A stretch of DNA of 5,798 bases from Nitratireductor sp. (GCA_020637805.1 JACKJU010000017.1:1-5798), one strand, 5' to 3'. Numbered from the stretch's first letter, positions 1 to 5,787 are shown. Numbers and translations are program-made. Notes: generated from the sequence alone by a model not told the origin.

Positions 1-612
1 GGCATGCGATTGTCGAACGAGGCTACCCTCGTGAGTGCCGTCTCGATTGCCCGGCAGGTCAGCCCGCAGCCCGTCACGCCACTGTAAATCCAGGTGCAGC
101 ATCCTGCCCCGAATTCCATCGCCGCTCACGAAAACTGGTTTGGTTGTCCCGTTCGGTTCGGCGCAAACCTGGATGCGATCCTGTTCTCGCGAGAGACGCT
201 GGCACAACCGAACATCCTCGGGGATGAAGGAATTTCGCGTTACCTGATTTCGCACCTCGATGCCGAATTGGCAGAGATTGCCGAGGCAGTTCCGCTCGTC
301 GCCCAGACAAGAGATGCCATTGCGCAGTCGCTGAGCGAAGGTGCCCCAAATATGGAGAAGATCGCGCGCAGCCTCGGTTTCAGTGCCCGGTCTTTCCATC
401 GTCGCCTCTCCGAGCATGGAATGAGCTTTCAGACGCTGACCGAGGAAACCCGCAGGCAATTGGCCGAGGGGCTCTTGCGCGATGAACAGCACACGCTAGC
501 CGAGATCGCCTTCCTGACGGGGTTTTCCGAGCAGAGCTCCTTCACCCGGGCATTCAAGCGGTGGCTGGGTACGACACCTGCGAGCTATCGCAGGGATTAC
601 CTGCACAAATAA
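1..612 (+). pseudogene. AraC-family regulator, 5'-truncated by window edge, in-frame stop
   Basis: The frame is open from base 1 to 84, hits TAA at 85-87, then stays open to the TAA at 610-612. The 28 codons before the stop (ending ARQVSPQPVTPL) and those after it (IQVQHPAPNS...FGCPVRFGA) read as one continuous piece of the ligand-binding domain found in OruR/ArgR-type AraC regulators, where a P-x-x-V-x-F-x-H-x-x-P stretch precedes a conserved F-G-C-P-V-x-F-G-A. The simplest reading is a nonsense change in a once intact gene whose start lies left of the window. A sequencing error or suppressed stop would look the same. If real, the full-length regulator is lost; only a C-terminal fragment could be made by reinitiation. 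The continuity is seen directly; family and decay are inferred. Confidence 0.6.
94..612 (+). CDS. AraC-type DNA-binding C-terminal portion (open frame after the stop)
   Basis: This is the part of the AraC regulator that remains translatable, 172 codons from a GTG. Residues 1-50 are the end of an arabinose-binding-like N-terminal domain (FGCPVRFGA at 16-24). Residues 85-115 form the first helix-turn-helix (MEKIARSLGFSARSFHRRL) and 133-167 the second (LAEIAFLTGFSEQSSFTRAF), ending in the usual GTTPASYR. Both DNA-binding helices look intact. The GTG has no convincing ribosome binding site (upstream is TGTAAATCCAG), so it is probably not a native start. Intact relatives are usually about 330-350 residues. 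The gene lies 105 nt upstream of the oxidoreductase gene in the same orientation, so the cluster was its likely target. AraC-family identity is secure; effector unknown. Confidence 0.75.
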   Translation: MQHPAPNSIAAHENWFGCPVRFGANLDAILFSRETLAQPNILGDEGISRYLISHLDAELAEIAEAVPLVAQTRDAIAQSLSEGAPNMEKIARSLGFSARSFHRRLSEHGMSFQTLTEETRRQLAEGLLRDEQHTLAEIAFLTGFSEQSSFTRAFKRWLGTTPASYRRDYLHK

Positions 613-717
613 GGCATATTTGGCGGCAGCGGACAAAGGACTGGCATCGCCGGTCAATACCACACTTGCGGGTGTCGGCTATTCCCTGGTCATCATTCGA
701 AACAGGGAGACGCAAAA
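613..717 (+). promoter_or_regulatory. Intergenic leader with inverted repeat overlapping the RBS
   Basis: This 105-nt gap separates the regulator gene from the oxidoreductase gene. It contains TCCCTG at 683-688 and its exact complement CAGGGA at 703-708, separated by 14 nt. The right arm overlaps the Shine-Dalgarno AGGGAG (704-709) of the next gene, so a 6-bp stem could mask the ribosome binding site. It could equally be a coincidence or part of an operator. No convincing sigma-70 promoter is visible, so I cannot say whether the downstream genes have their own start. Confidence 0.3.
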
Positions 718-1545
718 ATGCAATCAAAACCCATTCTCGTTATCGGAGCTACCGGCAAGACCGGGAGCCGTGTCGCCAGCAAATTGGAAGCCAAGGGCCT
801 GCCCGTCCGCCGCGGCTCGCGCAGTTCCAAAACGCCCTTCGATTGGGAAGCGCCCGAAACCTGGGCCCCGGCTCTAAGCGGCATCAGCGCTGCTTACGTA
901 ACCTATTTCCCCGATCTGGCCTTTCCCGGCGCCGTCGACAAGCTTGAATCGCTTTGCGAGACCGCACGGGACAGCGGTGTTGAACACCTCGTGCTGTTAT
1001 CGGGCCGCGGCGAACATCACGCCAGGCTCGGTGAGGATGTCGTGCGCAACTCGGGCCTGGATTTTACCATTGTCCGCGCCGCATGGTTTGCGCAGAACTT
1101 CTCCGAAGGTTACCTGCGCACCCCGATCCTCGCAGGCGTGCTGCCCATGCCCGGTGGTGACATCGCGGAGCCGATCATTGATATCGACGACATTGCCGAT
1201 GTCGCTGTCGCAGCGCTGACCGGCGAAGGTCACAAGGGCGAACTCTACGAAGTGACAGGCCCTCGGCTGATGACGTTCGCCGACATGGCGCAGGAATTGT
1301 CCTCGGCCATCGGCAGCCCGATCCGGCACATTCCGATCAGTTTCGAGGATTTCCATGCCGAGATCGCCAAGGCCGGCGGCGAGTTCGTTGCGGACGTCTT
1401 CACGGCGATCGCACGCGAGACGCTCGACGGACGCAACGCTCATGTCAGCGATGGCGTGATGCGTGCCCTCGGCCGGGAGCCGCGCGATTTCACCGAATTC
1501 GCGAGAAACGCCACCAAGTCAGGCGCGTGGTCCGCCGCCGCGTGA
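718..1545 (+). CDS. NmrA-like atypical short-chain dehydrogenase, NAD(P)-binding
   Basis: This 275-residue cytosolic protein begins with a Rossmann fold: a beta strand (PILVIG) followed by GATGKTG at residues 10-16, the glycine-rich dinucleotide loop of NmrA/isoflavone-reductase-like atypical SDRs. Further family features are the VEHLVLLSGRGEHHA segment, TIVRAAWFAQNFSEGYL, a PIIDIDDIADVAVAAL segment and LYEVTGPRLMTFADMA. No YxxxK catalytic pair is evident, as in NmrA-like members that act as reductases or redox sensors. Bacterial proteins of this look are often assigned to the ergot-alkaloid EasG-like family; that is recall, not a search. The ATG at 718 is preceded by AGGGAGA (704-710). The gene is complete and followed 35 nt later by a membrane protein gene. 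Substrate unknown. Confidence 0.88.
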   Translation: MQSKPILVIGATGKTGSRVASKLEAKGLPVRRGSRSSKTPFDWEAPETWAPALSGISAAYVTYFPDLAFPGAVDKLESLCETARDSGVEHLVLLSGRGEHHARLGEDVVRNSGLDFTIVRAAWFAQNFSEGYLRTPILAGVLPMPGGDIAEPIIDIDDIADVAVAALTGEGHKGELYEVTGPRLMTFADMAQELSSAIGSPIRHIPISFEDFHAEIAKAGGEFVADVFTAIARETLDGRNAHVSDGVMRALGREPRDFTEFARNATKSGAWSAAA

Positions 1546-1569
1546 CCTCCATGGCTTTTCAAACACGGA

Positions 1570-1574
1570 AAGGA
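1570..1574 (+). promoter_or_regulatory. Ribosome binding site fixing the DUF4345 gene start
   Basis: AAGGA lies 6 nt before the ATG at 1581. The frame is open further upstream, to a possible GTG at 1527 inside the oxidoreductase gene, but that start has no such site and would add a polar arginine-rich tail before the first membrane segment. Confidence 0.75.
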
Positions 1575-1580
1575 CACCCC

Positions 1581-1991
1581 ATGAAACTTCTGCAGAAGAT
1601 CGCGCTTGGCATTTCGGGGGTCACAGCGCTTGGTATCGGCGCATTCATCTTGGCTGCCCCGCACGCCTTTTACGCAAGCTATGGCATCATGCCGGGATCT
1701 GATCCCAGCCTCCTGAGCGAGTTGCGGGCGCCCGGTTCGGGACTTGCCGTTCTCGGTGCCATCATGCTGACCGGCATGTTCCGGAAAGCATTACGCCAGA
1801 CAGCCATGATTGCCGCGCTGGCCGTCTTTCTTGCCTTCCCGGCAGGCCGCGTTGTCAGCATGGTCGCGGATGGAATGCCGTCGAGCGGCATCATCGGCGC
1901 GCTGGTTCTGGAACTCGCCATCGCCGTGCTGTGCCTCATTGCCTTCCGGCCGGTCACACGCCGCGAATTATCCGGACGCGTGGCCTATTGA
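1581..1991 (+). CDS. DUF4345-type small integral membrane protein
   Basis: This is a 136-residue, very hydrophobic protein with four likely membrane segments at about residues 7-25, 52-67, 73-93 and 101-122, followed by a basic tail (RPVTRRELSGR). Between the first two segments is the family-like block FYASYGIMPGSDPSLLSELRAPG, where S-E-L-R-A-P-G is the most conserved-looking part. This matches my recollection of DUF4345, a bacterial inner-membrane family with no established function. The start at 1581 is chosen for its AAGGA and because the preceding in-frame residues are not membrane-like. It sits between the NmrA-like gene and the DUF1772-like gene, so it may be an accessory membrane subunit of a redox module; that is inference. 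Confidence 0.75.
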   Translation: MKLLQKIALGISGVTALGIGAFILAAPHAFYASYGIMPGSDPSLLSELRAPGSGLAVLGAIMLTGMFRKALRQTAMIAALAVFLAFPAGRVVSMVADGMPSSGIIGALVLELAIAVLCLIAFRPVTRRELSGRVAY

Positions 1992-2001
1992 CCGATGACG
2001 A

Positions 2002-2032
2002 TGGGTCGGGACTGGCCATTCGACCCGACCCA
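2002..2032 (+). other. Intercistronic hairpin
   Basis: TGGGTCGGG (2002-2010) is exactly complementary to CCCGACCCA (2024-2032) across a 13-nt loop, giving a GC-rich 9-bp stem in the 65-nt gap between the two membrane protein genes. No run of T follows, so it is not a classical intrinsic terminator. It ends 10 nt before the Shine-Dalgarno of the next gene. It may stabilise mRNA segments, tune expression or partly terminate. Confidence 0.55.
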
Positions 2033-2056
2033 GCTTCCATTGAAAGGAGTACTACC

Positions 2057-2491
2057 ATGTCACCCTCCATCTTCATCCTGATGCAATTCGCCGTCCTCGC
2101 CTATGCACTGGTTGCCGGTGTCTTCCTGGCTTTCTCGGACTTCATCATGCGTTCGCTGTCGCTCACTGGCGGCAATGGCGGAGTGGAAGCCATGCAGGTG
2201 ATTAACCGCGAAGTGTTCCGTTGGGTCTTCATGGCCTTGTTCCTGGGCATGGCGGCCGTGTCACTATTCTTCGTCTATTATGGCGCAAAGAACCTGAACG
2301 ATCCGGCAGGTGCCTGGATCCTTCTCGCCGGGATCATTTACCTGATCGGATGCTTCGGAGTTACCGTATTCTTCAACGTGCCGATGAATGAGGCATTGGC
2401 CGGTATGGACCTGTCAAAGAGCGTGACTGTAAACGGCGGAGCAATACTCGGCCACGGTAGCGGCGTCGTTGTGGTGTCGCGGGCGGCATAA
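2057..2491 (+). pseudogene. DUF1772/anthrone-oxygenase-like membrane protein, 3' end lost to IS
   Basis: The ATG at 2057 follows AAAGGAG (2043-2049). About 123 residues are native; the remaining ~21 (TVNGGAILGHGSGVVVVSRAA) are encoded by the left end of the insertion sequence up to a TAA at 2489-2491. Three membrane segments are visible at about residues 6-29, 54-75 and 86-107, followed by FNVPMNEALAGMD, a hallmark of DUF1772/anthrone-oxygenase-like proteins. Such proteins usually run to about 150-170 residues, with a W-x-x-x-N-x-x-R motif and a fourth membrane helix after this point; both are missing. The protein is probably non-functional. Some family members are associated with oxidation of anthrone-type polyketides, but substrate cannot be inferred here. 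The missing 3' part does not appear on the far side of the IS. Confidence 0.78.
2428..2455 (+). repeat. IS21 left terminal inverted repeat (L1)
   Basis: It begins TGTAAACGGCGGAGCAATAC and ends in GGCCAC. It pairs with the reverse complement of 4907-4934 at 23 of 28 positions. The mismatches give this end AATACT (2443-2448) where the other end has AAAACC, creating a possible -10-like hexamer. Confidence 0.85.
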
Positions 2492-2502
2492 AAGTCGTCC
2501 AC
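2481..2502 (+). repeat. IS21 left subterminal repeat (L2)
   Basis: GGGCGG followed by AAAAGTCGTCCAC repeats the L1 pattern (GGCGG, A-rich core, TCGGCCAC) 47 bp further in. It matches the right subterminal repeat at 17 of 22 positions. It is probably an additional IstA-binding site and also encodes the stop codon of the truncated DUF1772 frame. Confidence 0.65.
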
Positions 2503-2529
2503 TTTTGCCCTTTCGGTTTTCGGGAGGGC

Positions 2530-4035
2530 TTGGGGATATACACCGTGGATTTGTATTTGAAGGTGCGTCAGGCTCATTTCCAAGATGGCTTGAGCGGACG
2601 CCAGATTGCCCGGGATTTTGGGATCAGCCGGGACAGCGTTGCGAAGATGTTGGCTTATTCGGAGCCGCCGGGGTATCGGCGGACTGCACCGATCCGCAAG
2701 CCGAAGCTTGACCTGTACACAGATCAGATTGACCAGTGGCTTGCGGAGGACACGGCCCGGCCGCGCAAGCAGCGCCATACCGCGAAGCGCATCTTCGAGC
2801 GGTTGCGCGATGAGTGCGGCTTTGATGGCGGATATACGATCGTCAAGGATTACATCCGGTCCAGGAAGCGCTCCGGCAAGGAGATGTTTGTTCCGCTGAG
2901 CCATCCGCCCGGGCATGCGCAGGCGGATTTTGGTGAAGCGCTGGCTGTGATCGGCGGTGTCGAGCAGAAAGCACACTTCTTCGCCTTTGATCTGCCGCAG
3001 AGCGATGCGTGCTACATCCGGGCCTATCCCGCCGCGACCACCGAGGCGTGGCTTGATGGGCATGTGCATGCCTTTGCGTTTTTTGGCGCGGTGCCGCAGT
3101 CGATCCTGTATGACAATGACCGGTGCCTGGTAGCCAGGATCATGCCGGATGGCACTCGCAACCGCACGCAGCGATTCAGTGCGATGCTGTCGCATTATGT
3201 GGTCCGGGATCGCTATGGCCGCCCCGGCAAGGGCAACGACAAAGGCGCTGTGGAGGGTCTGGTTGGTTATGGGCGGCGCAACTTCATGGTGCCGATCCCG
3301 TCGTTTCCGGACTGGGACGCATTCAACGCTCACCTGGAAGAGCAATGCCGCAAGCGCCAGGACGATGTTCTGCGCGGCCACAAGGCCAGCATCGGCGAAC
3401 GGCTGCAGGCCGATCTGGCGGCGATGCGGGATTTGCCCGCGCCCCCCTTCGAGGCCTGCGATCTGCAAAGCGGCCAGGTCACATCGACATCGGTGGTGCG
3501 CTATCGCGGCAACGACTACTCGGTGCCGGTCGCCTATGGCTACCGCGCGGTCTGGATCAAGGGCTTCGTGACCCGCGTGGTCATCGGTTGCGCTGCCGAG
3601 GTGATTGCCGATCATGCCCGATCCTACGACAGCGGCGACATGGTGTTCGATCCGCTGCATTACCTGCCGCTGATCGAGCGCAAGATCATGGCCCTCGATC
3701 AGGCCGCGCCTTTGCAAGGCTGGGAACTGCCTGACGCCTTCGCCACGCTGCGGCGCTTACTGGAAGCCCGGCAAGGCAAGGCTGGCAAGCGTGAGTATGT
3801 GCAGGTCCTGCGCCTGCTGGAACGCTTCGAGGCCGAAGTGCTGCATCTTGCCGTCAAAGACGCCCTGCGAATGGGGGCGGTCAGCTTCGATGCGATCAAG
3901 CACCTGGTCTTGTGCCGGGTCGAGCGAAGGCCCCCGAGGCTGGATCTGGATGTCTATCCCTTCCTGCCCAGGACCAACATCGCCACCACCTCCGCCGCAT
4001 CCTACATGAGCCTGCTGGCAGGAGGTGAGGCATGA
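2530..4035 (+). CDS. istA: IS21-family transposase, DDE integrase core
   Basis: This 501-residue protein catalyses strand transfer at the IS ends. Residues 20-41 (GLSGRQIARDFGISRDSVAKML) form an N-terminal helix-turn-helix that should bind the terminal repeats. The retroviral-integrase-type core carries D133 (HAQADFGE), D195 (ILYDND) and E242 (KGAVEG), so the DDE triad is complete. Residues ~325-385 look like the C-terminal Mu-transposase-type beta-barrel (VVRYRGNDYSVPVAYGY). Length fits the longer IS21 transposases. The start is uncertain: TTG at 2530 is only 1 nt from GGAGGG (2523-2528); ATA at 2536, before TACACCGTG, has the ideal spacing; GTG at 2545 follows GGGGA by 8 nt. The stop overlaps the istB start by 4 nt, implying translational coupling. 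Confidence 0.93.
   Translation: MGIYTVDLYLKVRQAHFQDGLSGRQIARDFGISRDSVAKMLAYSEPPGYRRTAPIRKPKLDLYTDQIDQWLAEDTARPRKQRHTAKRIFERLRDECGFDGGYTIVKDYIRSRKRSGKEMFVPLSHPPGHAQADFGEALAVIGGVEQKAHFFAFDLPQSDACYIRAYPAATTEAWLDGHVHAFAFFGAVPQSILYDNDRCLVARIMPDGTRNRTQRFSAMLSHYVVRDRYGRPGKGNDKGAVEGLVGYGRRNFMVPIPSFPDWDAFNAHLEEQCRKRQDDVLRGHKASIGERLQADLAAMRDLPAPPFEACDLQSGQVTSTSVVRYRGNDYSVPVAYGYRAVWIKGFVTRVVIGCAAEVIADHARSYDSGDMVFDPLHYLPLIERKIMALDQAAPLQGWELPDAFATLRRLLEARQGKAGKREYVQVLRLLERFEAEVLHLAVKDALRMGAVSFDAIKHLVLCRVERRPPRLDLDVYPFLPRTNIATTSAASYMSLLAGGEA
4021..4025 (+). promoter_or_regulatory. Strong ribosome binding site of istB inside istA
   Basis: GGAGG lies 6 nt before the ATG at 4032, within the last codons of istA. 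With the ATGA overlap at 4032-4035 it allows direct or coupled initiation of istB. Confidence 0.8.
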
Positions 4036-4796
4036 CCGACACCCCGGAACTGCTGCTGGCCCACCACCTCAAGACTCTGCGCCTGCCCACCTTCTTGCGC
4101 GAGCATGATAAGCAGGCCCGCATCTGCGCCGCCGAGGGCGTGGATCATGTGCGTTACTTGGCCCGGCTCACGGAGTTGGAACTGATCGACCGGGAACGCC
4201 GCGTGGTCGAGCGGCGGATCAAGGCGGCCAAGTTCCCGGCGGTCAAAAGTTTGGACAGCTTCGACTTCAAGGCCATCCCCAGTCTGAACAAAATGATGGT
4301 GCTGGACCTGGCGCGCTGCGAGTGGATCGAGCGCAAAGAGAATGTAATTGCGCTCGGGCCGTCCGGCACCGGCAAGACCCATGTCGCCCTCGGCCTGGGC
4401 CTGGCTGCTTGCCAAAAGGGACTACCCGTCGCCTTCGTCACCGCCGCCGCCCTTGTGCATGAGATGATGGAGGCACGCGACGAAAAGCGCCTGCTGCAGC
4501 TTCAGCGCAAACTGGCCAAGGTAAAGCTACTGATCATTGACGAGCTGGGCTTTGTCCCCTTGAGCAAAACTGGCGCCGAGCTTCTGTTCGAACTGATCTC
4601 ACAGCGTTACGAACGCGGCTCGACCCTTATCACTTCCAACCTGCCCTTCGAGGAATGGACCGAAACCTTCGGAACCGAACGCTTGACCGGTGCCCTCCTG
4701 GACAGGCTGACCCACCACGTCAATATCCTGGAAATGAACGGCGAAAGCTATCGGCTCAACCAAAGCCGAGCCCGCCTAGTCAGCGCCCAAAACTGA
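4032..4796 (+). CDS. istB: IS21-family transposition helper ATPase
   Basis: This 254-residue AAA+ protein of the DnaC/IstB type assembles on target DNA and stimulates IstA. Visible motifs are Walker A GPSGTGKT (109-116), Walker B LLIIDE (167-171 with D170, E171), a sensor-1-like STLITSNLPFEEW (197-209) and a candidate arginine finger in LLDRLTHH (R225). The N-terminal ~80 residues (LAHHLKTLRLPTFLREHDKQA and following) are the helical IstB leader that contacts the transposase. Length is normal for the family and no motif is damaged. The ATG is fixed by the GGAGG at 4021-4025. The gene ends 138 nt before the right IS end. Confidence 0.95.
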   Translation: MTDTPELLLAHHLKTLRLPTFLREHDKQARICAAEGVDHVRYLARLTELELIDRERRVVERRIKAAKFPAVKSLDSFDFKAIPSLNKMMVLDLARCEWIERKENVIALGPSGTGKTHVALGLGLAACQKGLPVAFVTAAALVHEMMEARDEKRLLQLQRKLAKVKLLIIDELGFVPLSKTGAELLFELISQRYERGSTLITSNLPFEEWTETFGTERLTGALLDRLTHHVNILEMNGESYRLNQSRARLVSAQN

Positions 4797-4806
4797 AACT
4801 CAAAGA

Positions 4807-4824
4807 ATTGGCCTGACGGCCAAT
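4807..4824 (+). terminator. Hairpin just after istB (possible weak terminator)
   Basis: ATTGGCC (4807-4813) and GGCCAAT (4818-4824) form a perfect 7-bp stem with a TGAC loop, 10 nt after the istB stop. There is no following T-run, so intrinsic termination is doubtful; it may protect the 3' end of the transposase mRNA. Confidence 0.4.
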
Positions 4825-4872
4825 GCGCCTTGGACCGTGCTTGCTATTTGAGAGCCGCTCGCTCCAAGGCGC
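4825..4872 (+). repeat. 10-bp inverted repeat inside the IS right end
   Basis: GCGCCTTGGA (4825-4834) is exactly complementary to TCCAAGGCGC (4863-4872) with 28 nt between. It abuts the preceding hairpin and ends 11 nt before the subterminal repeat R2. It may be part of a bipartite end structure or a block against read-through; role inferred only from position. Confidence 0.5.
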
Positions 4873-4882
4873 GCACCCCAAA

Positions 4883-4905
4883 CTGGCCGACTTTTGCTCC
4901 GCCCC
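4883..4905 (-). repeat. IS21 right subterminal repeat (R2)
   Basis: Read on the minus strand it is GGGGCGGAGCAAAAGTCGGC followed by CAG, closely related to L1 and L2. It lies immediately inside R1, only 1 nt away, whereas L1 and L2 are 25 nt apart edge to edge. Confidence 0.7.
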
Positions 4906-4906
4906 A

Positions 4907-4934
4907 GTGGTCGGGTTTTGTTCCGCCGTTGACA
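4907..4934 (-). repeat. IS21 right terminal inverted repeat (R1)
   Basis: Read on the minus strand it starts TGTCAACGGCGGAACAAAAC and ends GACCAC, matching L1 at 23 of 28. On the plus strand its last six bases are TTGACA (4929-4934), an exact sigma-70 -35 hexamer directed out of the element. Confidence 0.85.
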
Positions 4935-5670
4935 CTTTTCCCTCGTGCGATGGAACGGTGGTAATTGTCGAAGTTCAGCGGTGTAAGTTCGACATTGCGG
5001 GATTCAAAATAGTTGAGCGCGTCAGCTTTGGCTTTGTCGCCATATACTTCTTGCGTTGCGTATCGGAAGCATGCCGCTATATGGTCGATGAACTTCTCGG
5101 TGAATTTTCGCTCTTCAAGGAGCTTTCTGCCAAGGCATTTCTGGCCGAAGGTGAAGCGATAGGCGCCATGTTCAGCGAGCAAATTGTAGGCGCAGCCCAT
5201 GGCGAGATCAGCGACCACCTCGTCGGGATCGAGATGGTCGCCCATCCGGATGTTGCTTGCGCGGATGCGCTCGGCCTTTTCATGCTTGCTCGCTGCGGCC
5301 CGCGAAACGATGTCGCGCACCTGATCGGTTGATAGAAACTCGATCGTTTCACTCATGACCAACTCCTGAAACTCCAAACTCATTCTCGCAGCCATGCGGA
5401 CCGCTTCAGTATGGTCACGTGTCTTGAGCGAAACACTCAGAAATCGGGGTTGTTCACTGTTTTTCGCGGATTTTGCGGGGATTCTTGCCCGCCAGTACCA
5501 AGTGTAGCCACGTTGGACGAGGTGTTTTTGGTTTTTCATGTCGCTTTTCAGCGGCAGCTAAGGGCAGGGGAAGCGTCATGAATTGACGGGTCAATCTCCT
5601 GTTTTGAGGCTGTTTCGCCCTTCGATTTTGCGCCGCTCTCCCTTGTGTCACGGCGGCTTTTGGCCGGTCC

Positions 5671-5703
5671 GTGTACAGTTTTGTGTACAGTTTTGTGCAC
5701 AAA
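5671..5703. repeat. 12-bp tandem direct repeat with palindromic units
   Basis: GTGTACAGTTTT occurs twice head to tail (5671-5682, 5683-5694), followed by GTGCACAAA. The third unit sits in the perfect 12-bp palindrome TTTGTGCACAAA (5692-5703). Each unit carries TGTACA or its variant TGTGCACA. Position ~130-170 bp upstream of an integrase start suggests arm-type integrase binding sites or an operator. Confidence 0.6.
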
Positions 5704-5787
5704 CGGGGAAAATCGCGATTCGGGAGTGTTTTGTGTTGAAAAACAAACCCAAAATTTTTAATGTATTTCAATGAGATAGGGCAGATC

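Larger units (their letters stand above)
2428..4934 (+). mobile_element. Complete IS21-family insertion sequence, 2507 bp
   Basis: The element contains istA and istB in IS21 order, bounded by imperfect terminal inverted repeats beginning TGT and ending ACA. The outermost 28 bases at each end match at 23 of 28 positions. A second, related subterminal repeat is present at each end, as is typical of IS21 elements, which carry multiple transposase-binding sites. Size fits the family. The element appears potentially active: both genes are open with all key motifs. IS21 elements normally produce a 4-8 bp target duplication; here the left flank (...AGCGTGAC) and right flank (CTTTTCCC...) do not match, and the two flanking genes are unrelated. 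Exact outer limits are set by the TGT/ACA ends and the loss of homology outside them. Confidence 0.88.
4844..5539 (-). pseudogene. Tyrosine recombinase (integrase) N-terminal fragment cut off by IS
   Basis: Read leftward from the ATG at 5539, about 201 residues are native and the last ~30 (SVNGGTKPDHWGGAKVGQFG...) are encoded by the right end of the IS. Residues ~5-60 (HLVQRGYTWYWRARIP, then FLSVSLKTRDHTEAVRMAARM) have the pattern of the DUF6538 N-terminal domain of integrases from alphaproteobacterial phages and islands: an arm-type DNA-binding region. Residues ~65-200 look like the start of a helical core-binding region. The catalytic domain with R...HxxR...Y is absent, so the protein cannot recombine DNA; a dominant DNA-binding fragment is conceivable but speculative. 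Intact relatives are usually 400-600 residues. No strong Shine-Dalgarno precedes the start (GAAAAGCGAC). Confidence 0.75.

Noticed and set aside
997..1443. 148-codon minus-strand open frame
   Set aside because: Antisense shadow of the NmrA-like gene, whose motifs and ribosome binding site are clear.
1527..1580. Upstream GTG start extending the DUF4345 protein by 18 residues
   Set aside because: It overlaps the preceding gene, lacks a good ribosome binding site and adds a non-membrane, arginine-rich leader; the ATG at 1581 has AAGGA at ideal spacing.
2412..2427. TGTCAA at 2412 as an alternative left IS end
   Set aside because: It resembles the first six bases of the right end, but similarity stops there; the full 28-base match begins at 2428.
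2338..3717. 459-codon minus-strand open frame
   Set aside because: It is antisense to istA, starts in the middle of it and has a basic, repetitive composition typical of a shadow of GC-rich coding DNA. The plus-strand frame has clear transposase motifs.
4935..4942. Target-site duplication next to the IS
   Set aside because: CTTTTCCC has no match in the last bases before 2428 at any length from 4 to 8.
4823..5332. 169-codon plus-strand open frame
   Set aside because: It runs through the IS right end and antisense to the integrase fragment, with no ribosome binding site and no recognisable domain.
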